Below are positions 21,659 through 29,629 of a stretch of DNA of 30,589 bases, piece after piece. The notes beneath the pieces were generated by a model, which made no database searches, had not been told where the DNA came from, and worked only from the letters and a program-made list of their open reading frames with translations. Made by a program: the position numbers and the translations under genes. Numbering within the stretch: the first letter of the stretch is position 1; each line of letters starts with the position of its first letter. Origin of the DNA: JANYGM01 sp043764015 (GTDB lineage Bacteria; Bacteroidota; Bacteroidia; Cytophagales; Thermonemataceae); assembly GCA_043764015.1 (NCBI GenBank), contig JAYUKY010000110.1, positions 1 through 30,589 of the forward strand, in the 5' to 3' direction.

Positions 21659-23170
21659 CTACTCGTTTTCCAATACCATTGGGCGCACCATTGTATCTAT
21701 AAAAGCAATTTCTTCTTCTGTAAGACCATACTTTTTGTATAATTTTGCATCTGTCCAAGACTCATCAAAATCTTGAAGGGGAACAAAAGAATATGCACCT
21801 CTCATTGCATCTTGTGTATTTTTCTTCAACATTACACAAAACCTAAAAAATTTAGTTTGAATGTAAGATATTAGGTTTTTACATCTTTCTTCCGACACTA
21901 ATGGACCCATTAAAAGATATGTTTGGGTACAACAACTATTAGGCTCACCAATATAAGGCTTTGCCAAAAAACGGTAAGGATATGAACCTCTTTCTCCATA
22001 AGATTTTGATATGTAAACCTTGTGTTCACTAATCCACTCCTGATTACGAGGTATTTTATCCTTTGAAATATAACCTATTCCTTTGACTGTATGAATTTTA
22101 ACTGCGTTTTCAAATGGAGCAGTTTTATAATCTTTAAAAGATGAAATAATCCCAAAAGGTGTTTGAGAACTTACTATTTTATCAATTGTTCCTTCTGCCT
22201 TTAAACGTATTTTTCGTAAAATAGAAATAGCTTCATTAAATCTTATAAATGTGTCAGAATTTTTTTCTAATAATGGTCTTTTCATTATTGAAGGTGCATT
22301 ATCACCGTTTATAGTGGTTACTTCACATTCATCTTTATTATTTTTATCCCAAAGAAAATAGCAAACGCCACCAGAAATATCAACACCTGGAAAACAATCA
22401 GTAGCGTTTGGAAAATCAACTATTTTGCTAATACTTTTATCATTGAGCATTTCAGAACGGAATTCATCTAAACCTCTACCACCTGCAAACCAACGAGAAG
22501 GAATAATCATTGTCAAATATCTTGGTTGCAACTTTTTTGCTTGCTCTACAAATAAATGGTAAAGCGGAATTGAATAATTTTCTTGCTCAACTCCTACATT
22601 TAGTTGATATGGAGGGTTTCCTATAATAACATCAAATTTCATATTAAATAGTTTTTCTGGGTTTTTGGTATGTATAAATTGGTAGGCGTAGGTTTCTAGT
22701 GTTTTATCTCTGTCATATACTTCTTGGCTTGCGCCACAAAAGGTACATTTTTTATTTTTCCATGTATGTTTTACTTTTTTATATTTGATATTGCCCTCTT
22801 CTGTATCAAACTGAGCAATAGAATATTTGCTATTGGCTAGTTTGGCACAATAAACGGAACGCCTTGATAATAAAGCGGTTAGTTCTGTGATAGCTAATCC
22901 AAAAAGTTGTTTTTTGAAGATATGTTGTATGCGTGCATTGAGGTCAGGTATTTGTGTTTCTAACCCTATGATAAGTCTTTTAGCAATTTCCCGTAAGAAA
23001 ACGCCTGTTTTAGAAACTGGGTCTAAGAAAGTAGCGTTTTTGTTTGTCCAGAGTTCTTGTGGGAGGAGGTCTAATATTTTGTTGGCAAGTTGTGGTGGTG
23101 TAAAAACTTCGTCATTACTAAGGTTGGCAAGGCAAGTAAGTACATCAGGATTGTAGTTATTGTTTGTCAT
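21659..23170 (-). CDS. Eco57I-like adenine-N6 DNA methyltransferase
   Basis: A 503-residue protein. The start region has EVFTPPQLANKILDLLP. The AdoMet motif I is the variant FLDPVSKTGVFLREIAKRL (48-66) rather than DPACGTG. The catalytic motif IV is complete: FDVIIGNPPYQL, with NPPY at 185-188. A CTFCGAS pair of cysteines (142-145) lies between them. The motifs SIPLYHLFVEQAKKL and YLTMIIPSRWFAGGRGLDEF follow. The C-terminal ~230 residues probably form the target-recognition domain, because no separate specificity gene is present. It starts 9 bases after the upstream small gene. It likely methylates the host copy of the site cut by the 19069-21552 product. Confidence 0.87.
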   Translation of the reverse strand: MTNNNYNPDVLTCLANLSNDEVFTPPQLANKILDLLPQELWTNKNATFLDPVSKTGVFLREIAKRLIIGLETQIPDLNARIQHIFKKQLFGLAITELTALLSRRSVYCAKLANSKYSIAQFDTEEGNIKYKKVKHTWKNKKCTFCGASQEVYDRDKTLETYAYQFIHTKNPEKLFNMKFDVIIGNPPYQLNVGVEQENYSIPLYHLFVEQAKKLQPRYLTMIIPSRWFAGGRGLDEFRSEMLNDKSISKIVDFPNATDCFPGVDISGGVCYFLWDKNNKDECEVTTINGDNAPSIMKRPLLEKNSDTFIRFNEAISILRKIRLKAEGTIDKIVSSQTPFGIISSFKDYKTAPFENAVKIHTVKGIGYISKDKIPRNQEWISEHKVYISKSYGERGSYPYRFLAKPYIGEPNSCCTQTYLLMGPLVSEERCKNLISYIQTKFFRFCVMLKKNTQDAMRGAYSFVPLQDFDESWTDAKLYKKYGLTEEEIAFIDTMVRPMVLENE

Positions 23171-23179
23171 AAGGTATTT

Positions 23180-23851
23180 TTAGTTAGAGAAATATTTAGA
23201 AAAATGTTTCAGGAAATGTACTTTAGGAAATTCTTGTATTGGTGTGGGTATAAAAGCTTTTTCACCCATATCAGAAAACAGGTTTGGTGTAGTCATTGGG
23301 GTATTATTAAGTAATTTTTGGAATGTAAAATCTCTTCTTTTGATATAATTGCCTATAAATGCCCATTCAGAAAATATAATAGGCTGATTATTATTATTTT
23401 CTGAATTATTTTCTGTCATCAAAGTGAGTGCATTTCCACAAATAATATTTTTTTCTAATATGATTTTGATAGTTTTAAAGCAAGTTTCCTTGATTTTTTT
23501 CTTGTATAATTTTGTATATTTCTGTTGGAACAAATCAAAAAGGCGTTCTCTTGCGTGGATTACGTTGTCTTGTAGCAAATCAATTCCATAAATACTCGTA
23601 ATAGCTAAAATGGCATATTTTTCAAATTCTGGCTGATAGTTGCGGTATTTTTTTTGTACCACGTTTAGTTTTCTTTCTAGTATTTCTACTAAAAAGTTAC
23701 CCGTACCGCAGGCTGGCTCTAAAAAGCGGGCATCAATTCTTTCTGTTTCTGCTTTGACAAGGTCAAGCATAGCATTTACTTCTCTTTTTGCGGTAAAGAC
23801 TTCGCCGTGATCTGTTACTCTTTCCTTTGATTTGACTTGATTTTCTTGCAT
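23180..23851 (-). CDS. N6-methylase-like protein with AdoMet motif but no NPPY
   Basis: This is a 223-residue protein. It begins with the methylase entry motif DHGEVFTAKREVNAMLDLV and has a canonical motif I (FLEPACGTGNFLVEIL, 43-58). IYGIDLLQDNVIHARERL and NIICGNAL follow, matching motifs II-III. The chain then ends without (D/N)PPY, so it should bind AdoMet but not catalyse methyl transfer alone. It is first in the operon with the NPPY-bearing methylase and the helicase/nuclease. The two methylase-type proteins may form one complex. It could instead be a family-typical accessory subunit. I see no frameshift joining it to the next gene. Confidence 0.8.
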   Translation of the reverse strand: MQENQVKSKERVTDHGEVFTAKREVNAMLDLVKAETERIDARFLEPACGTGNFLVEILERKLNVVQKKYRNYQPEFEKYAILAITSIYGIDLLQDNVIHARERLFDLFQQKYTKLYKKKIKETCFKTIKIILEKNIICGNALTLMTENNSENNNNQPIIFSEWAFIGNYIKRRDFTFQKLLNNTPMTTPNLFSDMGEKAFIPTPIQEFPKVHFLKHFSKYFSN

Positions 23852-23941
23852 ATTTTGTATTTATAAGCACGAAAATAAACAAAATTTTGCTAATATTTAT
23901 CAAAAAAAATATTTTTTTAGAATTTTCAGCCTTAACCAACA

Positions 23942-23976
23942 AAAAAAGCCTTTCCAAATTTTGGAAAGGCTTTTTT
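23942..23976. terminator. Terminator-like hairpin between divergent genes
   Basis: AAAAAAGCCTTTCCAAA / TTTGGAAAGGCTTTTTT, a perfect stem, lies upstream of both flanking genes, where no transcript should end. It lies 3 bases before the -7 box of the S9 peptidase gene and so covers the -33 region. It shares its stem with the hairpins at 19018 and 26234. Confidence 0.65.
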
Positions 23977-23978
23977 GT

Positions 23979-23987
23979 TATATTTGC
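23979..23987 (+). promoter_or_regulatory. -7 element of the S9 peptidase gene
   Basis: TATATTTGC matches TAnnTTTG plus C, 34 bases before the start codon. The nearest TTTG upstream (23960-23963) is only 15 bases away, shorter than usual, and lies in the hairpin. Confidence 0.5.
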
Positions 23988-24020
23988 AAAACTAAAATCA
24001 TTATCTAAACTTAATTCTCA

Positions 24021-26213
24021 ATGAAAAAAAATCTTATTTTACTTGTTTTGCTATGTTTTAGCATACAAACGCAACTTTTGCAGGCGCAACAAAAGCCTTA
24101 CAACAACCTTCAAGCCGCTTTTACGGCTGGGCGTAATTTTGTAGGTGATTTTGGTCCAAGAAATATTAATTGGATAAATAACGGAGAAAAATTTTCGTTT
24201 ATTGATGGACAAAATATCAAAGCACTTGTGCCAAAAACGCAAGCAGAGGAACTTATTTTTGATGCGACAAGCGTGAAAATGCCTGACGGTAAAGCGTTTG
24301 CGTATGATTCTTATCAATGGTCAAAAGATAGCAAATATTTGCTTTTTCAGTGCAATTTCCGCCCCGTTTGGAGACGTTCTGGTATTTCTGATTATTATTT
24401 GTACTCTATTGCTGACAAATCTCTCAAAATTTTGGCAAAAGATGCACAAACTGCAGAACTTTCTCCTAATGGTACAAAAATAGGTTATGAGCGTGGAGGT
24501 AATCTTTTTACCTTTGATTTGGCTTCTCAAAAAGAAACACAACACACAAAAGATGCTGCAGATGGCTTTTATAATGGGCGTTATGGTTGGGCGTATGAGG
24601 AAGAATTTGGGCTTGCGCAAGCGTGGGCGTGGTCGCCTGATAGCAAATTTGTAGGTTTTTGGCAATCTGACGAAAGAGAAGTACCAATTTTTCAAATGAC
24701 TGATTTTCAAGCTAAAAATGAAGAATATACAAAACTTCCTTATCCAAAAGTAGGCGACAAAAACCCAAAAGTAAAAATTGGTGTGATTGATGTAAACCAA
24801 AACAGCCTGCAAATGATGAATATTCCAATGAATGATGATTATATCCCACGTATTTATTGGACTGCAGAAGTTGGAAAACTCGCTATTGTGCATCTAAACA
24901 GAAAACAAAATCACCTAAAATTGTTCCTTGCTGATGCTAAAACAGGTGATGCAAGGCAAATTATGGAAGAAAAAAGCACCGCTTGGATAGATGTTTTTGA
25001 CTTTTTTGCAGGTGTGATGCACTATTTTTATTTCCCTGAAAATGTAAAAGAATTTTTTTGGATTTCTGAAAGAGATGGTTTTGCGCATTTGTACCGTTAT
25101 GATTACGCAGGAAAACTGCTTAATCAGGTTACAAAGGGTAATTTTGAGGTCGTAATTGTACAAAATATTGATGCAAAAGCAAAGAAAATTTATTACACTT
25201 CTACTGAAAAATCTCCCACAGAACGCCAATTATATGTCATTGATTTCTCTGGAAAAAACAAAAAACAACTCACCACAGAGGCAGGAAGGCATAATATTGA
25301 TTTTTCTCCTAATTCTTTGTATTATATTGACCGTTATTCTAACACCACCACACCCACACAAGTAGAACTTTGGGAAACAGACAAGAAAATGGTTAAGAAA
25401 ATGGTGGATAATGCAAAAGTGAAAGAATATATTTCTAAAAATGCCTATTCTCCTCGTGAATTATCTAGCTTTACAAGCGCACAAGGCAATAAAATTGATA
25501 TTTATATCATAAAACCTATGAATTTTGATGCCACAAAAAAATATCCGTTGCTTGTCAATATTTATGGCGGACCTGGTGCGCAATCCGTTTATAATGAGTT
25601 TGGGCGTGATATGTGGGAGCAATACCTTTCACAAGAAGGTTACGTAATTGTAAGCGTAAACAACAGAGGTTCAGGAGGTTATGGTTATGATTTTGAGAAA
25701 AAAGTTTATGAAAAGCTAGGCTTTTTGGAATCAGAAGACTTTGCAGAAACGGCACTTTTTATGGGAAAACAATCTTACATAGATGCCACTAAAATTGGAA
25801 TTAGAGGGCATAGTTACGGTGGTTATATGGCAAGTTTTACGGCACTAAACTATCCTGACATCTTCAAAGTGGCTATTGTGGGCGCACCCGTAACGGATTG
25901 GCGTTTGTATGATAGCATCTATGCGGAGCGTTATATGGGGCTTTTGCCAGAAAACAACGACAAATATGCAAAATCTTCTTCCACGACTTACGCCAAGAAT
26001 ATGAAAGGAAAAATGCTTTTAGCGCATTCTTTAATGGACGAAAACGTGCACGTTCAGAACTCTTATCAACTCGTAAAAGCAGCCACAGATGCAGGAAAAG
26101 ACATTGATTTAAGGATTTACCCGTCTGGCGCACACGGAATTTCTTATAGTGGAGCAAGTCGTTTGCTTTTGTTTCAGACTTATACGGATTTTTTGAATAA
26201 GAATTTGAAGTAA
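24021..26213 (+). CDS. Dipeptidyl peptidase IV-like S9 family peptidase
   Basis: A 730-residue secreted serine peptidase with a signal peptide (MKKNLILLVLLCFSIQTQLL, cleavage near LQAQ). The N-terminal part is the DPPIV_N beta-propeller and carries WAYEEEFG (Glu193-195), the acidic pair that binds the substrate amino terminus in DPP IV. The alpha/beta-hydrolase domain has Ser598 (RGHSYGGYMASF), Asp673 (SLMDENVHVQNS) and His705 (YPSGAHGIS), the complete triad in the right order. Expected activity is release of X-Pro or X-Ala dipeptides in the periplasm during peptide use. Length is normal. It has its own promoter, and a hairpin terminator at 26234. Confidence 0.93.
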   Translation: MKKNLILLVLLCFSIQTQLLQAQQKPYNNLQAAFTAGRNFVGDFGPRNINWINNGEKFSFIDGQNIKALVPKTQAEELIFDATSVKMPDGKAFAYDSYQWSKDSKYLLFQCNFRPVWRRSGISDYYLYSIADKSLKILAKDAQTAELSPNGTKIGYERGGNLFTFDLASQKETQHTKDAADGFYNGRYGWAYEEEFGLAQAWAWSPDSKFVGFWQSDEREVPIFQMTDFQAKNEEYTKLPYPKVGDKNPKVKIGVIDVNQNSLQMMNIPMNDDYIPRIYWTAEVGKLAIVHLNRKQNHLKLFLADAKTGDARQIMEEKSTAWIDVFDFFAGVMHYFYFPENVKEFFWISERDGFAHLYRYDYAGKLLNQVTKGNFEVVIVQNIDAKAKKIYYTSTEKSPTERQLYVIDFSGKNKKQLTTEAGRHNIDFSPNSLYYIDRYSNTTTPTQVELWETDKKMVKKMVDNAKVKEYISKNAYSPRELSSFTSAQGNKIDIYIIKPMNFDATKKYPLLVNIYGGPGAQSVYNEFGRDMWEQYLSQEGYVIVSVNNRGSGGYGYDFEKKVYEKLGFLESEDFAETALFMGKQSYIDATKIGIRGHSYGGYMASFTALNYPDIFKVAIVGAPVTDWRLYDSIYAERYMGLLPENNDKYAKSSSTTYAKNMKGKMLLAHSLMDENVHVQNSYQLVKAATDAGKDIDLRIYPSGAHGISYSGASRLLLFQTYTDFLNKNLK

Positions 26214-26233
26214 TATTTTTGAGAAATTTAACA

Positions 26234-26270
26234 CAAAAAAGCCTTCCCAATGTTTGGAAAGGCTTTTTTG
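26234..26270 (+). terminator. Terminator of the S9 peptidase gene
   Basis: CAAAAAAGCCTTCCC / GGAAAGGCTTTTTTG, stem with one mismatch and a T6 tract, 20 bases after the stop. It has the same stem family as 19018 and 23942. Confidence 0.8.
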
Positions 26271-26283
26271 TCTAAATAAAATG

Positions 26284-26418
26284 TAAGTAATAAACTAACT
26301 TTGTTTCGTATTTATACAATGGGACATGCCCCATAGCGTAGTTATTGTAGTTTTATTCCTATTTTTAAAAATTACAAAAAGAAAATTAGGAACTTGTTTA
26401 CAATATATTCCTAACTAA
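26284..26418. repeat. Dispersed ~130-bp repeat, copy B
   Basis: Counterpart of 14761-14891. It includes the palindrome ATGGGACATGCCCCAT (26319-26334) followed by AGCGTAG. A stem TTAGGAA...TTCCTAA (about 26388-26416) is better kept here than in copy A. It lies between the convergent S9 peptidase and secG genes and holds no ORF. Confidence 0.65.
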
Positions 26419-26485
26419 TATTAGCACAACAGACCCGCCTAATATAAAAAATTAAGCGAGTTATCAAAATGAAAGTTAATGATAA

Positions 26486-26812
26486 TTATTTTTTAGCTGG
26501 CTCTGCTGGCTTGTCAGCTGGTTTATTTGCAGGAGCTTTTGTAGCAGGCACATTTATTTTGATGTCGTCATCACTTACGCCTGCATTGCTAGCAGTTGAA
26601 GACCACATTGCAGAAGAAAGAGAAACTACAAAAAGCACCATTACAAGTCCCCAAGTTACTTTTTCTAGCAAATCTGTTGTTTGACGCGCACCTATAAGTT
26701 GGCTCGCACCACTAAATTGGCTTGTAAGTCCGCCACCCTTTGAATTTTGTAATAAAACTACCAATATCAGTAGTATAGCGACTATAATAGTCAAAATAAT
26801 AATAAATGTCAT
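26486..26812 (-). CDS. secG: Preprotein translocase subunit SecG
   Basis: Start at 26812 (MTFIIILTIIVAILLILVVL), giving 108 residues. The longer frame to 26908 has no family match. There are two membrane helices (2-22 and about 52-72) with the SecG signature between them: LLQNSKGGGLTSQFSGASQL. The C-terminal tail is Lys/Pro/Ala-rich (ATKAPANKPADKPAEPAKK). SecG assists SecYE and SecA in protein export at the inner membrane. The TPR gene upstream on the same strand is its usual Bacteroidota neighbour. Confidence 0.93.
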   Translation of the reverse strand: MTFIIILTIIVAILLILVVLLQNSKGGGLTSQFSGASQLIGARQTTDLLEKVTWGLVMVLFVVSLSSAMWSSTASNAGVSDDDIKINVPATKAPANKPADKPAEPAKK

Positions 26813-26929
26813 TGTTTTGGTTTGGATATTTTGGTTAATTTTATATGTTTTGTTATCTGTGAAGACACAAATAACGGTACTTTTAAGTTTAAGAAAATAA
26901 AAAGTCAAATTTTATAATTATGTTTTGTA

Positions 26930-26966
26930 TTTAATTCACAACTCACAACTCAAAACTCAAAACTAC
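26930..26966. repeat. Heptad-word run between the TPR gene and secG
   Basis: On the minus strand: GAGTTTT-GAGTTGT-GAGTTGT-GAATTAA. It lies directly downstream of the TPR gene stop. Only one orientation is seen here. Confidence 0.65.
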
Positions 26967-26967
26967 T

Positions 26968-28296
26968 TTAGTTTTCTAAAATTTCAATTTGGGTCACAAA
27001 GTAAGCCTTTTTTTCTGGATTTTGCAAAATTAATTTTTTATAAACTTCTATAGCCTCTTCCATACGTCCCTCATCAAGTAGTTTTAAAGCAGCATCTTCA
27101 CGTAATATTTGTGTATTAGACCCATCAGATGTGGTTTTTTCTGTTATTTGAGGCGAAACTATTACTGTTTTTTTCTCTTCAATTCTCTCTGAAATTTTTT
27201 CAGAAATATTGATTTCTGGTATCTTAACTTCTTCAATTTCCCTTTGTACTTCTTTTCTATCTCCAAAAATTTCTGTAACAACTTCTTTTTCAATTTCTTT
27301 TACTATTTCCACAGGTGTTGTATCAAAACTAGCATTATTCAAATCTCTTGTTTCTGTGATGCCAATTTCTTGCCTAGTTTCCAATGATGAAGGCATTTCT
27401 ATGCGTGTATCATCAGAAAAATCACTTAAAATCTCAATTTGACTTTCATAATAGTCTGTCTTTTCAGGGTTTATTTTGAGAAGTTTTTTATAAATTTCTA
27501 CAGCTTCTTTATTTTTACCAGATGCATAAAGCGTAATTGCCTGAATTTCAGTAACTTGTTGAGCATCATTACTATTATCATTGCTATTATCATCATTAGT
27601 TTCTTCTTTTGCAGGTTCATATACAGGTGTGTGTATGATAGCAGGCGTTTCCACAAAAGCATCAACTACTTCATTTACAGTATTTTCTGTATTATTTTCA
27701 ACTACATTTTCTGTTGATGTTTCCACAGAATTATCATTACTGTCAGAAATATTTTCAACTTCCAAATCCGTATTTTTTTCTGTTTGTTTTGGCGCATCTG
27801 CTTTATTCAAAAAAGCATCAATAAGGTCGTTTTGTTCCTTTTGATTGTCTGTTTGAATATTTTTATCTATTTCTGATGGCGCAATTTCTAGTTTATAATT
27901 ATCTTTTTGATAAGATTTTTCTAATTCTTTCGTGATGATTTCTGGATCTGCTTCTGCAAATTTTTTATCAAAATCAGAGATTTCATTTTGAATATTTTCA
28001 AAAAAAATTTTGGCATCTTTGCTTGTAGTTTTGAAAGTCTGTGGATTGTCATTTTCTGTGCTACTTACCACGTCCAAGAAGGTTTTCAAACGGCTACGGT
28101 TATATGAATAGAGGCTTGCTTTGCGTATTTTCTGTACGGCAAGCGTGCTTTTTTGTGTATGTTGAAATTTTGCTATGAGCAAATGTCCTACTTGAAAGTA
28201 CGGGTTTTGCCTGACAATTTCCTCCAACATTTCTGCCTCGTCATTGGAAATACTAGCGGGATTTTTGATGAGATTTAGTAAAGTATCTTTGGTCAT
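26968..28296 (-). CDS. TPR-containing cytoplasmic protein next to secG
   Basis: A 442-residue acidic protein. The N-terminal ~100 residues (SISNDEAEMLEEIVRQNPYF-QVGHLLIAKFQH) form a helical domain conserved in this Bacteroidota family. A long Asn/Glu/Asp/Thr-rich low-complexity linker follows. Two near-identical TPR-like units occur: ITLYASGKNKEAVEIYKKLL-KINPEKTDYYESQIEIL (about 245-285) and LKLLDEGRMEEAIEVYKKLI-LQNPEKKAYFVTQIEILEN at the very C-terminus. No signal peptide is visible. Function is unknown. Neighbourhood with secG suggests an envelope or export link, but that is inference. Confidence 0.75.
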   Translation of the reverse strand: MTKDTLLNLIKNPASISNDEAEMLEEIVRQNPYFQVGHLLIAKFQHTQKSTLAVQKIRKASLYSYNRSRLKTFLDVVSSTENDNPQTFKTTSKDAKIFFENIQNEISDFDKKFAEADPEIITKELEKSYQKDNYKLEIAPSEIDKNIQTDNQKEQNDLIDAFLNKADAPKQTEKNTDLEVENISDSNDNSVETSTENVVENNTENTVNEVVDAFVETPAIIHTPVYEPAKEETNDDNSNDNSNDAQQVTEIQAITLYASGKNKEAVEIYKKLLKINPEKTDYYESQIEILSDFSDDTRIEMPSSLETRQEIGITETRDLNNASFDTTPVEIVKEIEKEVVTEIFGDRKEVQREIEEVKIPEINISEKISERIEEKKTVIVSPQITEKTTSDGSNTQILREDAALKLLDEGRMEEAIEVYKKLILQNPEKKAYFVTQIEILEN

Positions 28297-28302
28297 TTTA
28301 TT

Positions 28303-28416
28303 GAAGTGTGAAGTGTGGAGTGTGGAGTGTGAGATATAAAACGTAAGATTTTTTGTAGTTGTTTTGTTTGCACAAACAATATATTTACCTCACACTTCAC
28401 ATCTCACGCTTCAATA
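28303..28416. repeat. Facing heptad-word arms between the solute-binding protein and TPR genes
   Basis: Plus strand from 28303: GAAGTGT-GAAGTGT-GGAGTGT-GGAGTGT-GAGATAT-AAAACGT. The facing arm (28388-28416) on the minus strand reads GAAGCGT-GAGATGT-GAAGTGT-GAGG. The loop contains TTGTTTG-CA-CAAACAA-like symmetry (28363-28379). Confidence 0.8.
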
Positions 28417-28418
28417 CC

Positions 28419-29300
28419 TTATTTTAGTCCTATAATCATTTTCGTTGCATTGTAACCCAAATGTTTGACAAGAGATTTTTCATAAGCAGGTTTTTGTTTA
28501 AATTCTTCCAAAAAAACTGCCCAGACTTCTTCCCAATCACAGCCTTTTGGCATCACTATTCCAAATGGTTCTGCTTTTACGCTTCCCTCGTCGTGTTTTT
28601 TGATAGGGCGGCGTTCTCGTGAGGCAGCAGCATAATATAAAAAGTCGGTTTTTGTAAAAGATTTTGGATCTTCTAATGTTCTATTTATCAAATCTGCGGC
28701 ACTAGAAACATAGATAATTTGCATATCTGGGTAATATTTTTTCTTTATTTCTTGGATTTCCGTATCAACGGTTGAGTTTTTTAAAGAATATGCTTTAAGT
28801 CCTTTGAAAGCCGTACTAATATCCACCATACTTGGCAAATCTTGTACGCTACTATGTGAAATAAGCACTGACAAATTACTCATATAAGCAGGCGTAAAAG
28901 TCATTATATTTTTACGTTCTTGCGTGATAGAAAGTGGTGCAAGCCCAAAAATTCCGCCTTTTCCTGTCTTAATATTATTTAAAAACAAAGAAAAATCATC
29001 TGTTTTTTTTTGTAAATTTACCTTCAAACTAACGCCTTTTTTAACTTTGACATAATTGATAAATTCTCTTAATATATCTATGCAAATACCATCTAATTTG
29101 TTGTTAGCATTTTTGTAAACCACGCCAGGCGTTTCAAAATACGTAATAGTAATAATCCCTGATTTGTTGCGTTGCGCATTTGCCCAACTATCACCCGTAA
29201 GTTGCGCAAAAGCACTTTTATTGCTCAAAAAAAGCAATAAAACCGTAATAAATAAAGTGCTTATTATTGTGATTTTTGATTTCAAAAACAAGGTTTTCAT
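28419..29300 (-). CDS. Periplasmic solute-binding protein, family 3-like
   Basis: A 293-residue protein with a signal peptide (about residues 1-32, ITVLLLFLSN-KSAFAQ). The body resembles SBP_bac_3 proteins: an early strand ITYFETPGVVY, then LDGICIDILREFINYVK, FGLAPLSITQERKNIMTFTP, a hinge segment LKAYSLKNSTVDTEIQ and PFGIVMPKGCDWEEVWAVFL. No permease or ATPase gene is nearby, so it may be an orphan receptor or act with a sensor rather than in ABC import. The ligand cannot be predicted, although the fold usually binds amino acids. It is divergent from the lipoprotein gene at 29630. Confidence 0.78.
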   Translation of the reverse strand: MKTLFLKSKITIISTLFITVLLLFLSNKSAFAQLTGDSWANAQRNKSGIITITYFETPGVVYKNANNKLDGICIDILREFINYVKVKKGVSLKVNLQKKTDDFSLFLNNIKTGKGGIFGLAPLSITQERKNIMTFTPAYMSNLSVLISHSSVQDLPSMVDISTAFKGLKAYSLKNSTVDTEIQEIKKKYYPDMQIIYVSSAADLINRTLEDPKSFTKTDFLYYAAASRERRPIKKHDEGSVKAEPFGIVMPKGCDWEEVWAVFLEEFKQKPAYEKSLVKHLGYNATKMIIGLK

Positions 29301-29339
29301 AAGGAGCGCAAAGGTTAGTATTTAGAAAATCAACTGCAA

Positions 29340-29377
29340 TCTACTATTTTATTTTTAAAGTTAAAATAAATAGTAGA
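29340..29377. promoter_or_regulatory. Operator-like dyad upstream of the 29388 promoter
   Basis: TCTACTATTTTATTTT...AAAATAAATAGTAGA: arms of 15-16 bases with one bulge around TAAAGTT. It covers the -33 region of the plus-strand -7 box at 29388 and lies 40 bases before the divergent minus-strand gene. It could be a regulator site for both. Confidence 0.5.
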
Positions 29378-29387
29378 AAAATATTAT

Positions 29388-29396
29388 TATATTTGC
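29388..29396 (+). promoter_or_regulatory. -7 element, long leader to the 29630 gene
   Basis: TATATTTGC, a good TAnnTTTG match, lies 234 bases before the next start codon. The stretch between holds no ORF that I can support. A second candidate, TAGTTTTG (29500-29507), is nearer. If the distal box is used, the mRNA carries a leader of about 225 bases. Confidence 0.4.
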
Positions 29397-29629
29397 GCTA
29401 TTCTCATCAAATAATTCCAAATAGACTTGCAGAAAGCATTGATTTGTTTGAATAATGATTACGGTTTAAGATATTTTCTATATTTATGACTAATTTATTT
29501 AGTTTTGGCACAAAAAATGTAATACTTAAAACGTAACTAAAAATCTAACTAATTATTTAACAGATTATTTATAATTAGTATATCAAAAAATATTTATTCA
29601 ATATATTTATCACTAAATTCTTTTATTTT

